From Caballeronia temeraria (GTDB lineage: Bacteria; Pseudomonadota; Gammaproteobacteria; Burkholderiales; Burkholderiaceae), in contig NZ_FCOI02000002.1 in assembly GCF_001544795.2 (NCBI RefSeq), positions 124,001-188,000 of the forward strand: a stretch of 64,000 nt of DNA, read 5' to 3'. This document shows positions 8,524-17,627 of the stretch, piece after piece. The position numbers and the translations under genes are program-made. Position 1 is the first letter of the stretch; each line of letters begins with the position of its first letter. The notes under the pieces are model-generated. The model searched no databases. It had not been told where the DNA came from and worked only from the letters and a program-made list of their open reading frames with translations.

Positions 8524-9294
8524 ATGAGCAACCTTAATTCTCAAACCGTTCTGAGCGTCCATCACTGGACCGACACGCTTTTCAGTTTCACCTGCACCCG
8601 CGACAGCTCGTTCCGCTTCGAGAACGGCCAGTTCACGATGGTAGGTCTCGAAGTCGACGGCAAGCCGCTCCTGCGCGCATACAGCCTCGCGAGCGCGAAC
8701 TACGAAGAGCATCTCGAATTTCTGAGCATCAAGGTTCCGGACGGTCCGCTCACGTCGCGCCTGCAACATCTGAAAGTGGGCGATTCCGTGCTGATCGGCA
8801 AGAAGCCGACGGGCACGCTCGTCGCCGACAACCTGCTGCCCGGCAAGACGCTGTGGCTGCTGTCGACGGGCACGGGCCTCGCGCCGTTCATGTCGATCAT
8901 CAAGGACCCGGACGTCTACGACCGCTACGAGAAGATCGTGCTGACGCACACCTGCCGTTTCGTCGACGAACTCGCGTACAAGGACTTCATCACCGAGCAC
9001 TTGCCGGCGCATGAGCATATCGGCGAGATCGTGTCGGAGAAGCTCGTGTATTACCCGACCGTCACGCGCGAGGAATTCGCGAACCGCGGCCGCATCACTG
9101 ACCTGATCGAGACGAAGAAGCTGTTCGCGGATCTTTCGGTCGAGCCGTTCTCGGTCGAAAACGACCGCGTCATGCTTTGCGGCAGCCCGCACATGCTGCG
9201 CGACACGCGCGAACTGCTCGACTCGATGGGCTTCCAGGAAGGCAGCAACAATCATCCTGGCCACTACGTCGTGGAAAAGGCGTTCGTCGGCTGA
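8524..9294 (+). CDS. fpr: Ferredoxin--NADP reductase
   Basis: The 256-residue FAD enzyme shuttles electrons between NADPH and ferredoxin or flavodoxin, supporting Fe-S and oxidative-stress metabolism. The FAD-binding motif RAYSLAS lies near residue 50, followed by the NADP domain motif LLSTGTGLAPFMSII and the C-terminal MLCGSPHMLRD. The C-terminus ends FVG after VEKA, as in the bacterial subclass I (FPR) group. A strong terminator follows at 9320, so it is monocistronic. Confidence 0.95.
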   Translation: MSNLNSQTVLSVHHWTDTLFSFTCTRDSSFRFENGQFTMVGLEVDGKPLLRAYSLASANYEEHLEFLSIKVPDGPLTSRLQHLKVGDSVLIGKKPTGTLVADNLLPGKTLWLLSTGTGLAPFMSIIKDPDVYDRYEKIVLTHTCRFVDELAYKDFITEHLPAHEHIGEIVSEKLVYYPTVTREEFANRGRITDLIETKKLFADLSVEPFSVENDRVMLCGSPHMLRDTRELLDSMGFQEGSNNHPGHYVVEKAFVG

Positions 9295-9319
9295 TCGATT
9301 CAGCGCGGCCTTCGCAAAG

Positions 9320-9347
9320 ACCGGAGCTTCGTGCTCCGGTTTTTTTT
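9320..9347 (+). terminator. Rho-independent terminator of fpr
   Basis: Stem ACCGGAGC (9320-9327) pairs with GCTCCGGT (9333-9340) across TTCGT and is followed by a T run to 9347. Confidence 0.92.
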
Positions 9348-9477
9348 CGCCCCGCGAAAAACGTTGCGCTGTTACAAATTGCCCGATGTCAGTAGGTGTT
9401 TTTCCTACGCATTATGTGCAGCGAACTTGGCAAACGACATGAAGTTCTTCCGTTCGAGCCTTGTGCGACATGGATTT

Positions 9478-9498
9478 ATCATATTTTTGAGATATGAT
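9478..9498. promoter_or_regulatory. Palindromic candidate operator before the two-component pair
   Basis: ATCATAT (9478-9484) and ATATGAT (9492-9498) form a perfect 7-bp inverted repeat with a 7-nt spacer in an AT-rich patch 130 bp upstream of the histidine kinase gene. A second small inverted repeat, GTAGG and CCTAC, lies nearby at about 9392-9408. The rest of the 330-bp gap after fpr has no gene. Binding by the adjacent NarL-type regulator is a guess. Confidence 0.35.
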
Positions 9499-9628
9499 GT
9501 GTTTACTTGAGATGGCGTACGCGACCGCGTAAGTCCGCCACGCATGTTACAGAGTGTAAATTCAGTTACGCCGCTCGTGAGATCGCCCGAGGACGTAGCT
9601 CCAGTTGCGCTCAAAGCGAGGATAGTGA

Positions 9629-10501
9629 ATGAACCCGTCGGCCACGATCACGCTCGATGAGAGCCCGATTCGCCGCGCCCCGCTGCGCGGGGTTCCGTCA
9701 CCGGCGCCGGAATGTTCCGGTGCGTCGTTTGCCTCACCCTATTCCGCGCTGATCGACGCCAAGCTCAAGGGCGACCGTCAGATTCAGCGTCTTGCCGCCC
9801 GCGTCCAGGAACTCGCCGCGCTGCTCGCCGTCACGGAAGAGCGCGCGCGCCAGGCGCTCGCGCAGGATTTGCACGACGCGAGCGGCGCGGCGCTCACGGT
9901 CGCCAATATCGCCCTCGCGCGCGCCGAACACTGGCTGCCCGCCGATGTCCCCGCCGCGCTCGGCGACGCATTGCATCAGGCGCGCGCGGCGCTCGCCGAT
10001 GTCTGCGAGACGAGTCACCGGATCGTCGAAGGCTTGCAGACGCCGACTTTCGACGGCAGCTTCGCCGGCACGCTCGCCGACTGGATCGCGGGCTTCGGCG
10101 CGCGCACGACCATTCCCGTCGATTTCTCCTGTCCCGCCGATGCGCGGCTGGATCGCATGTCGCACGACATGTCGCTCGCGCTCTTTCGCGTGATGCAGGA
10201 AGCGCTCGGCAACGTCGCGCGTCACGCGCACGCCGCGCGCGCGCACGTGTCCGTCACGCTCGACGGACACGGCGTGACCCTGCTCGTGGAAGACGACGGC
10301 GTCGGCATCAGCGCGGCGGCGCGCCGCAAGACCGGACGCTTCGGCCTGTCCGGCATGCGCGCGCGCTGCGAGGCGCTCGGCGGCACTCTGCGCGTCGCGG
10401 CGGCCAAGCCCGCCGGAACCGGCGTGCGCGCGCGCCTGCCGTGGGCCGCGGCGCGTCCGGGTCTTTTCGCGATCAGCATGCCGCACATGTTCAGCGCCTG
10501 A
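9629..10501 (+). CDS. Cytoplasmic sensor histidine kinase (NarX/DegS-type HisKA_3) without sensor domain
   Basis: A 290-residue kinase. After about 45 unremarkable residues a coiled-coil-like stretch leads to the HisKA_3 dimerisation motif ALAQDLHDASGAAL with the phospho-accepting His82, then the HATPase domain with N-box EALGNVARHAHA and G-box DDGVGI. There is no transmembrane segment and no PAS, GAF or HAMP domain visible, so the signal must be cytoplasmic or delivered by a partner. The response regulator gene begins 11 bp after the stop, showing an operon and a cognate pair. Confidence 0.88.
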   Translation: MNPSATITLDESPIRRAPLRGVPSPAPECSGASFASPYSALIDAKLKGDRQIQRLAARVQELAALLAVTEERARQALAQDLHDASGAALTVANIALARAEHWLPADVPAALGDALHQARAALADVCETSHRIVEGLQTPTFDGSFAGTLADWIAGFGARTTIPVDFSCPADARLDRMSHDMSLALFRVMQEALGNVARHAHAARAHVSVTLDGHGVTLLVEDDGVGISAAARRKTGRFGLSGMRARCEALGGTLRVAAAKPAGTGVRARLPWAAARPGLFAISMPHMFSA

Positions 10502-10512
10502 GGCGGCCCGCG

Positions 10513-11166
10513 ATGCTCAGAATTCTTCTCGCCGACGATCACGCCATCGTGCGCCGCGGGGTCGCGCAATTGCTGCTGGAGCGCGGCGTCGCGTCGGAGG
10601 TATCGGAGGCCGAAACTGGCATGCAGGCGCTCGCGCTCGCCGCGCGCCGTCCGCCCGATGTCGCGATGCTCGATATCTCGCTCCCCGACGTCAACGGCAT
10701 CGACGTGCTGAAGCGTCTCAAGCGCGAAAGCCCGCGTCTGCCGGTGCTGATGTTCTCGATGTATCGCGAGGATCAATACGCGGTGCGCGCGCTGAAGGCG
10801 GGCGCGTCGGGCTATCTGTCGAAAACGGCGGACCCCGGACTGATGATCGGCGCGATTCAGCAGGTCGCCGCGGGCCGGAAATACGTGAGTCAGGAAATGG
10901 CCGAAGCGCTCGCGACTTACGTTTCGCTCGACACGGAGCGTTTGCCGCACGAAAAACTGTCCGACCGCGAATACCAGACGCTGTGCATGCTCGCGTCGGG
11001 AAAGCGGCTGACGGATATCGCAATTGCGTTATCGCTTTCGGTGAAAACCGTCAGTGTTTATCGCGCGCGGTTGTTGGAGAAGATGAAGCTCGCCAACAAC
11101 GCCGAGCTGACTTTCTATGTGATGAGCAACCGTCTGGTCGATATGAATCCGGCGATCGCTGGTTAG
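10513..11166 (+). CDS. LuxR/NarL-family response regulator
   Basis: The 217-residue regulator has a receiver domain with acidic pocket D8-D9, phosphorylation site D54 in MLDISLPDVNG and conserved K104, followed by a LuxR-type HTH (about residues 145-205) with LSDREYQTLCMLASGK and the recognition helix SVKTVSVYRARLLEKM. It starts 11 bp after the kinase gene. Targets are unknown. The downstream permease gene at 11323 is a possible target because it is co-oriented 156 bp away, but that is inference. Confidence 0.92.
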   Translation: MLRILLADDHAIVRRGVAQLLLERGVASEVSEAETGMQALALAARRPPDVAMLDISLPDVNGIDVLKRLKRESPRLPVLMFSMYREDQYAVRALKAGASGYLSKTADPGLMIGAIQQVAAGRKYVSQEMAEALATYVSLDTERLPHEKLSDREYQTLCMLASGKRLTDIAIALSLSVKTVSVYRARLLEKMKLANNAELTFYVMSNRLVDMNPAIAG

Positions 11167-11322
11167 TATTTATCTTGTGTGAGATAAAAACGTCGATTCG
11201 TCATAAATTGCTGCAAGAGTGCGTTGCATGCCCACATGATGGGCAATCCTTGATTCTCCGATAAAATGGCGGGTTTTCCCGCAGCAGGGGCGCCCGCACG
11301 CGCCAGAAGGAGACTCATCGCA

Positions 11323-12771
11323 ATGTCGTTGTTCCGCAAGAAAAACATCGAGCACATGCTGGCCGGCGCGCACAGCACGTCGCTCAAGAAGACGCTCGGC
11401 GCTCTCGATCTGACGTTCCTCGGGATCGGCGCCATCATCGGCACGGGCATTTTCGTGCTGACCGGCACCGGCGCCGTGCAGGCCGGCCCGGCGCTCATGA
11501 TTTCGTTCATCGTCGCGGCGATCGCGTGTTGCTTCGCCGCCCTCGCCTACGCCGAATTCTCGTCGACGATTCCCGTCGCCGGCTCCATCTACACGTACTC
11601 GTACGCCACGCTCGGCGAACTGGCCGCGTGGATCATCGGCTGGGATCTGATGCTCGAATACGGGCTCGCGACGTCCGCCGTCTCGGTCGGCTGGTCGGGC
11701 TATCTGCAATCGCTGCTGTCCGGCTTCGGCATTTCGTTGCCGGCCGCGCTGTCCGCCGCGCCCGGCGCTTTGCCCGGTCACACCACGTTCTTCAACCTGC
11801 CCGCGTTCCTCGTGATGATGGCGATCACGTGGCTGCTTTCGGTCGGCGTGAAGGAATCCACGCGCCTGAACAACATCATGGTCGCGATCAAGGTGACCAT
11901 CGTGCTGCTCGTGATCGCGGTCGGCGTGTTCCACGTCAAGCCGGCGAACTGGCATCCGTTCATGCCGAACGGCTGGTCCGGCGTCTTCGGCGCGGCGGCG
12001 GTGATGTTCTTCGCGTTCATCGGCTTCGATTCGGTGTCGTCGGCGGCGGAAGAAGTGAAGAATCCGAAGCGCGATCTGCCGATCGGCATCATCTCGTCGC
12101 TCGCGGTGTGCGCGGTGCTGTACGTGGCGGTCGCGGCGGTCGTGACCGGCATCGTGCCGGCGGCGCAGTTCGCGAACAATCCGCATCCGGTCTCGTTCGC
12201 GTTGCAGATGGCCGGTCAGAACTGGGTCGCGGGCTTCATCGATCTGGGCGCGGTGCTCGGCATGCTCACCGTGATCCTCGTGATGAGCTACGGCCAGACG
12301 CGCATCATCTACGCGATGTCGCGTGACGGCCTGCTGCCCGCGCGGCTTTCGAAGGTGCATCCGCGCTACTCGACGCCCTTTCTCACGACGTGGATCGTCG
12401 GCATTTTCTTCGGCCTCATCGGTGCGCTCGTGCCGCTCAACGTGCTCGCCGAGCTGATCAACATCGGCACGCTCGCTGCGTTCTCGATGGTGTCCATCGC
12501 CGTGCTGATCCTGCGCCGCACGCATCCGGACCTGCCGCGCGCGTTCCGCTGCCCGGGCGTGCCCGTCGTGCCGGTTCTGGCGGTGGCGTCGTGCCTGTTC
12601 CTGATGATCAATCTTCAGCGGATGACGTGGATTGCGTTCGCGGTGTGGCTCGTGATCGGCCTCGCGATCTACTTCGCGTATTCGCGCCGCCATTCGGTGC
12701 TCGGACGCGCGCCGCTCGAAGCGGCATCGGCTGTCAATGTGCAGAAAGAGCGTGAGACCGTGACGCACTGA
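11323..12771 (+). CDS. APC-family amino acid permease (cationic amino acid transporter-like)
   Basis: A 482-residue inner-membrane transporter with about 12 hydrophobic segments. The APC signature GIGAIIGTGIFVLTG lies in the first helix, and EYGLATSAVSVGWSGY and FFAFIGFDSVSSAAEE match the CAT/YfnA subgroup. The ATG at 11323 has AAGGAG ten bases upstream; a start at 11266 would add 19 residues of non-conserved sequence. A terminator follows at 12792. The transported substrate is not determinable beyond amino acids. Confidence 0.92.
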   Translation: MSLFRKKNIEHMLAGAHSTSLKKTLGALDLTFLGIGAIIGTGIFVLTGTGAVQAGPALMISFIVAAIACCFAALAYAEFSSTIPVAGSIYTYSYATLGELAAWIIGWDLMLEYGLATSAVSVGWSGYLQSLLSGFGISLPAALSAAPGALPGHTTFFNLPAFLVMMAITWLLSVGVKESTRLNNIMVAIKVTIVLLVIAVGVFHVKPANWHPFMPNGWSGVFGAAAVMFFAFIGFDSVSSAAEEVKNPKRDLPIGIISSLAVCAVLYVAVAAVVTGIVPAAQFANNPHPVSFALQMAGQNWVAGFIDLGAVLGMLTVILVMSYGQTRIIYAMSRDGLLPARLSKVHPRYSTPFLTTWIVGIFFGLIGALVPLNVLAELINIGTLAAFSMVSIAVLILRRTHPDLPRAFRCPGVPVVPVLAVASCLFLMINLQRMTWIAFAVWLVIGLAIYFAYSRRHSVLGRAPLEAASAVNVQKERETVTH

Positions 12772-12791
12772 AGCAACTGTCGTTGCACGCA

Positions 12792-12818
12792 AAAGCGCCG
12801 CCCGATAGGCGGCGCTTT
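12792..12818 (+). terminator. Terminator after the amino acid permease
   Basis: AAAGCGCCGCC (12792-12802) pairs perfectly with GGCGGCGCTTT (12808-12818) over a 5-nt loop; a T-rich stretch follows. It separates the permease from the cox operon. Confidence 0.85.
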
Positions 12819-12997
12819 GCTTTTGCAGCCGCGATGCCGTGAATATGGGACGGACGTTCGCGCCGATAGCGAGGCCCGCCGATTTGTGTTTTACTCATTG
12901 TCACAAATCACATAACACCAAATCCGGCTGAACGCTCACGGCGGCAGATGGCAGGTGCGTGGCGTGAAGCTGGTTCCATCCCCTAGGAGACAGTGAA

Positions 12998-13474
12998 ATG
13001 GCGCTTAGTATCAGCCTGACGGTCAACGGGAAACCCGTGACCGCCACCGTCGAACCGCATGTCCTGCTCGTCCAGTTTCTCCGCGATCAACTCAGACTCA
13101 CCGGCACGCATATCGGCTGCGACACCGCGCAGTGCGGCGCGTGCACCGTTCATCTCGACGGCCGCGCGATCAAGTCGTGCAACATCCTCGCCGCGCAGGC
13201 GGACGGCATGGAAGTGACGACCATCGAAGGCATGGCGAAGGACGGCCAGCTTCATCCGATGCAGGCAGCGTTCAAGGAATGCCACGGCTTGCAGTGCGGC
13301 TTCTGCACGCCGGGCATGGTGATGAGTGCGAGCGCGCTCGCCGCGCAATCGCCCGATCTGTCCGAAGAAGACGTGCGCGAGCAGCTCGACGGCAATCTGT
13401 GCCGCTGCACGGGCTATCACAACATCGTCAAAGCGGTGCTCGAAGGCGCGCAGGCGATGAAGTCCGGCGCCTGA
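12998..13474 (+). CDS. coxS: Molybdenum hydroxylase small [2Fe-2S] subunit (CoxS-like)
   Basis: The 158-residue subunit carries two [2Fe-2S] clusters that pass electrons from the molybdenum site to FAD. The N-terminal plant-ferredoxin-type cluster is bound by [16 protein letters not shown] (about residues 41-56), and the second by CGFCTPGM and CRCTGY in the C-terminal half. The ATG at 12998 follows TAGGAGAC. It is the first gene of a seven-gene operon running to 20348. The 180-bp upstream region contains TCACAAATCACA, a short direct repeat that might be regulatory. Confidence 0.93.
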   Translation: MALSISLTVNGKPVTATVEPHVLLVQFLRDQLRLTGTHIGCDTAQCGACTVHLDGRAIKSCNILAAQADGMEVTTIEGMAKDGQLHPMQAAFKECHGLQCGFCTPGMVMSASALAAQSPDLSEEDVREQLDGNLCRCTGYHNIVKAVLEGAQAMKSGA

Positions 13475-13529
13475 TCCCGCGCCACACTCCCTCCGAATCG
13501 ATGAATCGCGCCTTGAACAGGAGACCGCG

Positions 13530-15911
13530 ATGAATGCCCCTGAGCAACAGAAATTGATCGGCGCTGGTGTGAAGCGCAAGGAAGACTATCGTTTCCTGAC
13601 GGGCGCGGGCCAGTACACCGACGACGTCGTCATGCCGCAGCAGAGCTACGGCGTGTTTCTGCGTTCGCCGCACGCGCACGCGAAGATCACGCGCATCGAT
13701 ACCGCGGCGGCGATGAAGTCGCCTGGCGTGATCGGCATTTTCACCGGCAAGGATATGGCGGGCGAGAACGTCGGCGGACTGCCGTGCGGCTGGCTCATCC
13801 ACAGCACCGACGGCTCGCCGATGCACGAGCCGCCGCATCCCGTCATCGCGCACGACAAGGTGCTGCACGTGGGCGATCAGGTCGCGCTCGTCGTCGCGGA
13901 ATCGGTGAAGGAGGCGAAGGACGCGCTCGAACTCATCGAAGTCGATTACGCCGAACTGCCCGCGACCGTCGATACGGGGAGCGCTTCCGACGCCGGCCAG
14001 CCGCTCGTGCACGACAGCGTGCCGAACAACGTCTGCTACAACTGGGGCCACGGCGACAAGGCCGCGACCGACGCCGCCTTCGCGCAGGCCGCGCACGTGA
14101 CGACGCTCGATATCGTCAATCAACGTCTCGTGCCGAACGCGATCGAGCCGCGCGCCGTCAACGCGAGCTATTCGAAGCACGACGAGAGTTACACGGTCTA
14201 TGTCGCGAATCAGAATCCGCACGTCGAGCGGCTGCTGATGGCGGCGTTCGTGCTGTCGCTGCCGGAATCGAAGCTGCGCGTGATCGCGCCCGACGTGGGC
14301 GGCGGCTTCGGCTCGAAGATCTTTCTGTATCCGGAAGATGTCGCGCTGACGTGGGCCTCGAAGAAAGTCGGGCGTCCGATCAAATGGACGGCCGAGCGCT
14401 CCGAAGCCTTCCTCTCCGACGCGCACGGCCGCGATCATGTGACCAAGGCCGAGCTCGCGCTCGACAAGGACGGCAAGTTCACCGGCATGCGCGTGCATAC
14501 GACGGCGAACATGGGCGCGTATCTGTCGACGTTCGCATCGTCGATTCCGACCGTGCTCTACGCGACGCTGCTCGCCGGCCAGTACACGACGCCCGCGATC
14601 TACGCCGAAGTCAAAGCCGTGTTCACGAACACGGTGCCCGTCGATGCGTACCGCGGCGCGGGCCGTCCGGAAGCGACGTATGTCGTCGAGCGGCTCGTGG
14701 AAACGGCGGCGCGCGAGCTGAACATCGATCCGGTCGAGTTGCGCCGGCGCAATTTCATCCGCGAGTTCCCGTATGCGACGCCGGTCGGCCTCACGTACGA
14801 CATTGGCGATTACGACGCGTGCCTGAATCGCGCGCTGGAACTGGCGGACGTCGCGGGCTTCGCGAAGCGTCGCGAGGAATCGAAGCAGAAGGGCAAGCTG
14901 CGCGGCATCGGCTATTCGTGCTACATCGAGGCGTGCGGACTCGCGCCGTCGAATGTGGCGGGGGCGCTCGGCGCGCGCGCGGGTCTCTTCGAAGCGGGCG
15001 AAGTGCGCGTGCATCCGACCGGCTCCGTCACCGTCTTCACCGGCTCGCACAGTCACGGGCAGGGACACGAAACGACCTTCGCGCAAGTGGTCGCGGACCG
15101 GTTGGGCATCTCGATCGAGAACGTCGAAATCATTCATGGCGATACCGGGCGCATTCCGTTCGGCATGGGCACGTATGGCTCGCGGTCGATTTCGGTCGGC
15201 GGCTCCGCGATCATGAAGGCGCTCGATAAAGTCGAAGCGAAGGCGAAGAAAATCGCCGCGCATCTGCTCGAAGCGGCGGTCGAAGACATCGAGTTCAGGA
15301 ATGGCGTGTTCAGCGTCGCGGGCACGGATCGCACGAAGAGCTTCGCCGATGTGTCGCTCGCCGCGTATGTGCCGCACAACTTCCCGCTCGAAACCCTGGA
15401 GCCGGGCCTCAACGAAAACGCGTTCTACGATCCGACCAACTTCACGTATCCGTCGGGCGCGTATGTGTGCGAAGTCGAAGTCGATCAGGACACCGGCGAA
15501 ACGCGCATCCAGAAGTTCACGGCCGTCGACGATTTCGGCAACGTGATCAATCCGATGATCGTCGAAGGGCAAGTGCATGGCGGGCTGGGGCAGGGCATCG
15601 GCCAGGCGATGCTCGAACGCTGCGTGTACGACGACAGCACTGGCCAGCTGCTCTCCGGCTCGTTCATGGATTACGCGATGCCGCACGCGAGCGACCTGCC
15701 GAACTTCACGGTGGAGACCGCGAAGGGCACGCCGTGCACGCACAATCCGCTCGGCGTGAAGGGATGCGGCGAGGCGGGCGCGATCGGCTCGCCGCCGGCC
15801 GTCATCAACGCGATTCTCGATGCGCTCGCGCCGCTCGGCGTGAAGGACTTGCAGATGCCCGCGACGCCGCATCGCGTGTGGACCGCGATGCACAACGCTC
15901 AACGCGCCTGA
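13530..15911 (+). CDS. coxL: Molybdenum hydroxylase large subunit, form II CoxL-like
   Basis: The 793-residue subunit binds the molybdopterin cytosine dinucleotide cofactor and holds the active site. Landmarks are GAGQYTDDV near the N-terminus, GGGFGSK (about residues 255-261), the active-site loop [10 protein letters not shown] at residues 373-382, [11 protein letters not shown] and the C-terminal catalytic glutamate region [13 protein letters not shown]. True form I CO dehydrogenases have AYxCSFR at the loop; AYRGAGR marks form II. Hence the substrate is uncertain and may not be CO. The order S-L-M also fits form II clusters. It starts 55 bp after coxS. Confidence 0.92.
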   Translation: MNAPEQQKLIGAGVKRKEDYRFLTGAGQYTDDVVMPQQSYGVFLRSPHAHAKITRIDTAAAMKSPGVIGIFTGKDMAGENVGGLPCGWLIHSTDGSPMHEPPHPVIAHDKVLHVGDQVALVVAESVKEAKDALELIEVDYAELPATVDTGSASDAGQPLVHDSVPNNVCYNWGHGDKAATDAAFAQAAHVTTLDIVNQRLVPNAIEPRAVNASYSKHDESYTVYVANQNPHVERLLMAAFVLSLPESKLRVIAPDVGGGFGSKIFLYPEDVALTWASKKVGRPIKWTAERSEAFLSDAHGRDHVTKAELALDKDGKFTGMRVHTTANMGAYLSTFASSIPTVLYATLLAGQYTTPAIYAEVKAVFTNTVPVDAYRGAGRPEATYVVERLVETAARELNIDPVELRRRNFIREFPYATPVGLTYDIGDYDACLNRALELADVAGFAKRREESKQKGKLRGIGYSCYIEACGLAPSNVAGALGARAGLFEAGEVRVHPTGSVTVFTGSHSHGQGHETTFAQVVADRLGISIENVEIIHGDTGRIPFGMGTYGSRSISVGGSAIMKALDKVEAKAKKIAAHLLEAAVEDIEFRNGVFSVAGTDRTKSFADVSLAAYVPHNFPLETLEPGLNENAFYDPTNFTYPSGAYVCEVEVDQDTGETRIQKFTAVDDFGNVINPMIVEGQVHGGLGQGIGQAMLERCVYDDSTGQLLSGSFMDYAMPHASDLPNFTVETAKGTPCTHNPLGVKGCGEAGAIGSPPAVINAILDALAPLGVKDLQMPATPHRVWTAMHNAQRA

Positions 15912-15923
15912 GGAGACCGGCAC

Positions 15924-16724
15924 ATGTACTCATTCGACTATCAAAGGGCCGACGAAGCGAAGGCCGCCGTCGCGGCGCTCACCGCCAACGACGACGCCAA
16001 GTTCCTCGCCGGCGGCCAGAGCCTTTTGCCGACGATGCGCCTGCGGCTCGCGCAGCCATCGGCGCTCGTGGACGTGACGCGCATCGCGTCGATGAAAAAC
16101 GTCACGCTCGATGGAGACAAACTCACCATCGGCGGCGCGGTGTGTCATGCGGCGGTCGCATCGAACGCGGATGTGCAGCGCGCGCTGCCGGGACTCGCGG
16201 ATCTTGCGGGGCGCATCGGCGACCGGCAGGTGCGCGAGCGTGGAACGATTGGCGGCTCGCTCGCCAACGACGATCCGGCGGCGTGCTATCCGAGCGCCGT
16301 GCTCGCGCTGAACGCGACGGTCGTGACGGACAGAAGGCGCATCGCGGCGGACGATTTTTTCATCGACATGTACACGACCGCGCTCGAACCCGATGAACTC
16401 ATCACCGCCGTCGAGTTTCCGCTGGCCGAGCGCGCGGGCTACGAGAAGTTTCGCAATCCGGCCTCGCACTTTGCGCTCGTCGGCGTGTTCGTCGCGAAGT
16501 TCAAGGATGGCGTGCGCGTCGGCGTGACGGGCGCGGCGTCTTCCGTGTTTCGTCCGGCGGAGCTGGAAGCGGCGCTGTCGAAGGACTTTTCGGTGGCATC
16601 GGCGCGCGGCGTGACGATTTCGCCCGGCGAACTGAACTCGGACATGCACGCGAGCGCCGAATATCGCGCGCACCTGATTCCGGTGCTCGCGGGCCGCGCC
16701 ATCGAGCGCGCGATGTCGTTCTGA
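15924..16724 (+). CDS. coxM: Molybdenum hydroxylase FAD subunit (CoxM-like)
   Basis: This 266-residue flavoprotein accepts electrons from the Fe-S subunit. Both FAD-binding motifs are present: LAGGQSLLP at about residues 29-37 and the RGTIGGSLANDDPAACYP stretch near 107-124. Length is at the short end but normal for the family (about 265-290). It starts 12 bp after coxL and ends six bases before the MoxR ATPase gene, so it is clearly operonic. Confidence 0.93.
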   Translation: MYSFDYQRADEAKAAVAALTANDDAKFLAGGQSLLPTMRLRLAQPSALVDVTRIASMKNVTLDGDKLTIGGAVCHAAVASNADVQRALPGLADLAGRIGDRQVRERGTIGGSLANDDPAACYPSAVLALNATVVTDRRRIAADDFFIDMYTTALEPDELITAVEFPLAERAGYEKFRNPASHFALVGVFVAKFKDGVRVGVTGAASSVFRPAELEAALSKDFSVASARGVTISPGELNSDMHASAEYRAHLIPVLAGRAIERAMSF

Positions 16725-16730
16725 TCCGCG

Positions 16731-17627
16731 ATGCCGGACCAGGTGCCGCAATCCATCGACGAGACGCTCGCGCGCTTGCGCGAGCATCAGTACTTCGCGA
16801 ACCGCGAGCTCGCGACGGCGCTCTTTCTCGCGTTGAAAATGCAGCGGCCGCTGTTTCTCGAAGGCGAGCCGGGCGTCGGCAAGACGGAACTCGCGAAGGC
16901 GGCGGCGGGTTTGTGCGGCACGACCTTGCTGCGCCTGCAATGCTATGAAGGGCTCGATACCGCGAGCGCGTTGTACGAGTGGGATTATCCGCGGCAGATC
17001 ATGGCGCTGCGGCTCGCGGAAGCATCGGGGGAAACGCCGTCGAACGATTCGCTGTATCGCGGCGAGTTTTTGCTGAAGCGTCCGCTGCTTCAGGCCTTGC
17101 TGCCCGATCCGGAGAATCCCGACGCGCGCCGCGTGTTGCTGATCGACGAAATCGATCGCGCCGATGAGCCTTTCGAAGCGTTTCTGCTCGAACTGCTGTC
17201 CGATTTTCAGGTGTCGATTCCGGAGTACGGCACGGTGCGCGCCGCGCAGCCGCCGCTCGTCGTGATGACGTCGAACCGCACGCGCGAAGTCCACGATGCG
17301 TTGAAGCGCCGCTGTCTTTACCAGTGGATCGGCTATCCGGAGCGCGACGTGGAACTGGCGATCGTCGCGGCCCGCGCGCCGGAAGCGGGGCAGGCGTTGC
17401 AAAGACGCGCGGTCGCCTTCGTGCACCAACTGCGCACGCTGGATCTGTTCAAGGCGCCGGGCGTCGCGGAGACCATCGACTGGTGCCGCGCGCTCGCGGC
17501 GTTGTCGGTGACCGAACTCGATCCGCAATCGGTGCAGAACACGCTCGGCGTGCTGCTGAAGTATCAGGACGACCTCGCGCGCATGGACGCCGATACGCTC
17601 GCGCAATGTCTCTCGTCGTCACCATGA
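16731..17627 (+). CDS. coxD: MoxR-type AAA+ ATPase (CoxD-like)
   Basis: A 298-residue AAA+ ATPase that in cox operons is needed for maturation of the sulfurated molybdenum centre. It has Walker A GEPGVGKTELA (about residues 45-55), Walker B VLLIDEIDRA and sensor 1 VVMTSNRTRE. Its last codons overlap the start of the VWA gene (ATGA at 17624-17627), the usual MoxR/VWA pairing. The role in cofactor maturation is taken from the family, not visible directly. Confidence 0.92.
   Translation: MPDQVPQSIDETLARLREHQYFANRELATALFLALKMQRPLFLEGEPGVGKTELAKAAAGLCGTTLLRLQCYEGLDTASALYEWDYPRQIMALRLAEASGETPSNDSLYRGEFLLKRPLLQALLPDPENPDARRVLLIDEIDRADEPFEAFLLELLSDFQVSIPEYGTVRAAQPPLVVMTSNRTREVHDALKRRCLYQWIGYPERDVELAIVAARAPEAGQALQRRAVAFVHQLRTLDLFKAPGVAETIDWCRALAALSVTELDPQSVQNTLGVLLKYQDDLARMDADTLAQCLSSSP

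Noticed and set aside
13428..15923. 831-codon minus-strand frame opposite coxL
   Set aside because: Shadow frame produced by high-GC codon bias; the plus strand encodes a complete molybdenum hydroxylase subunit.
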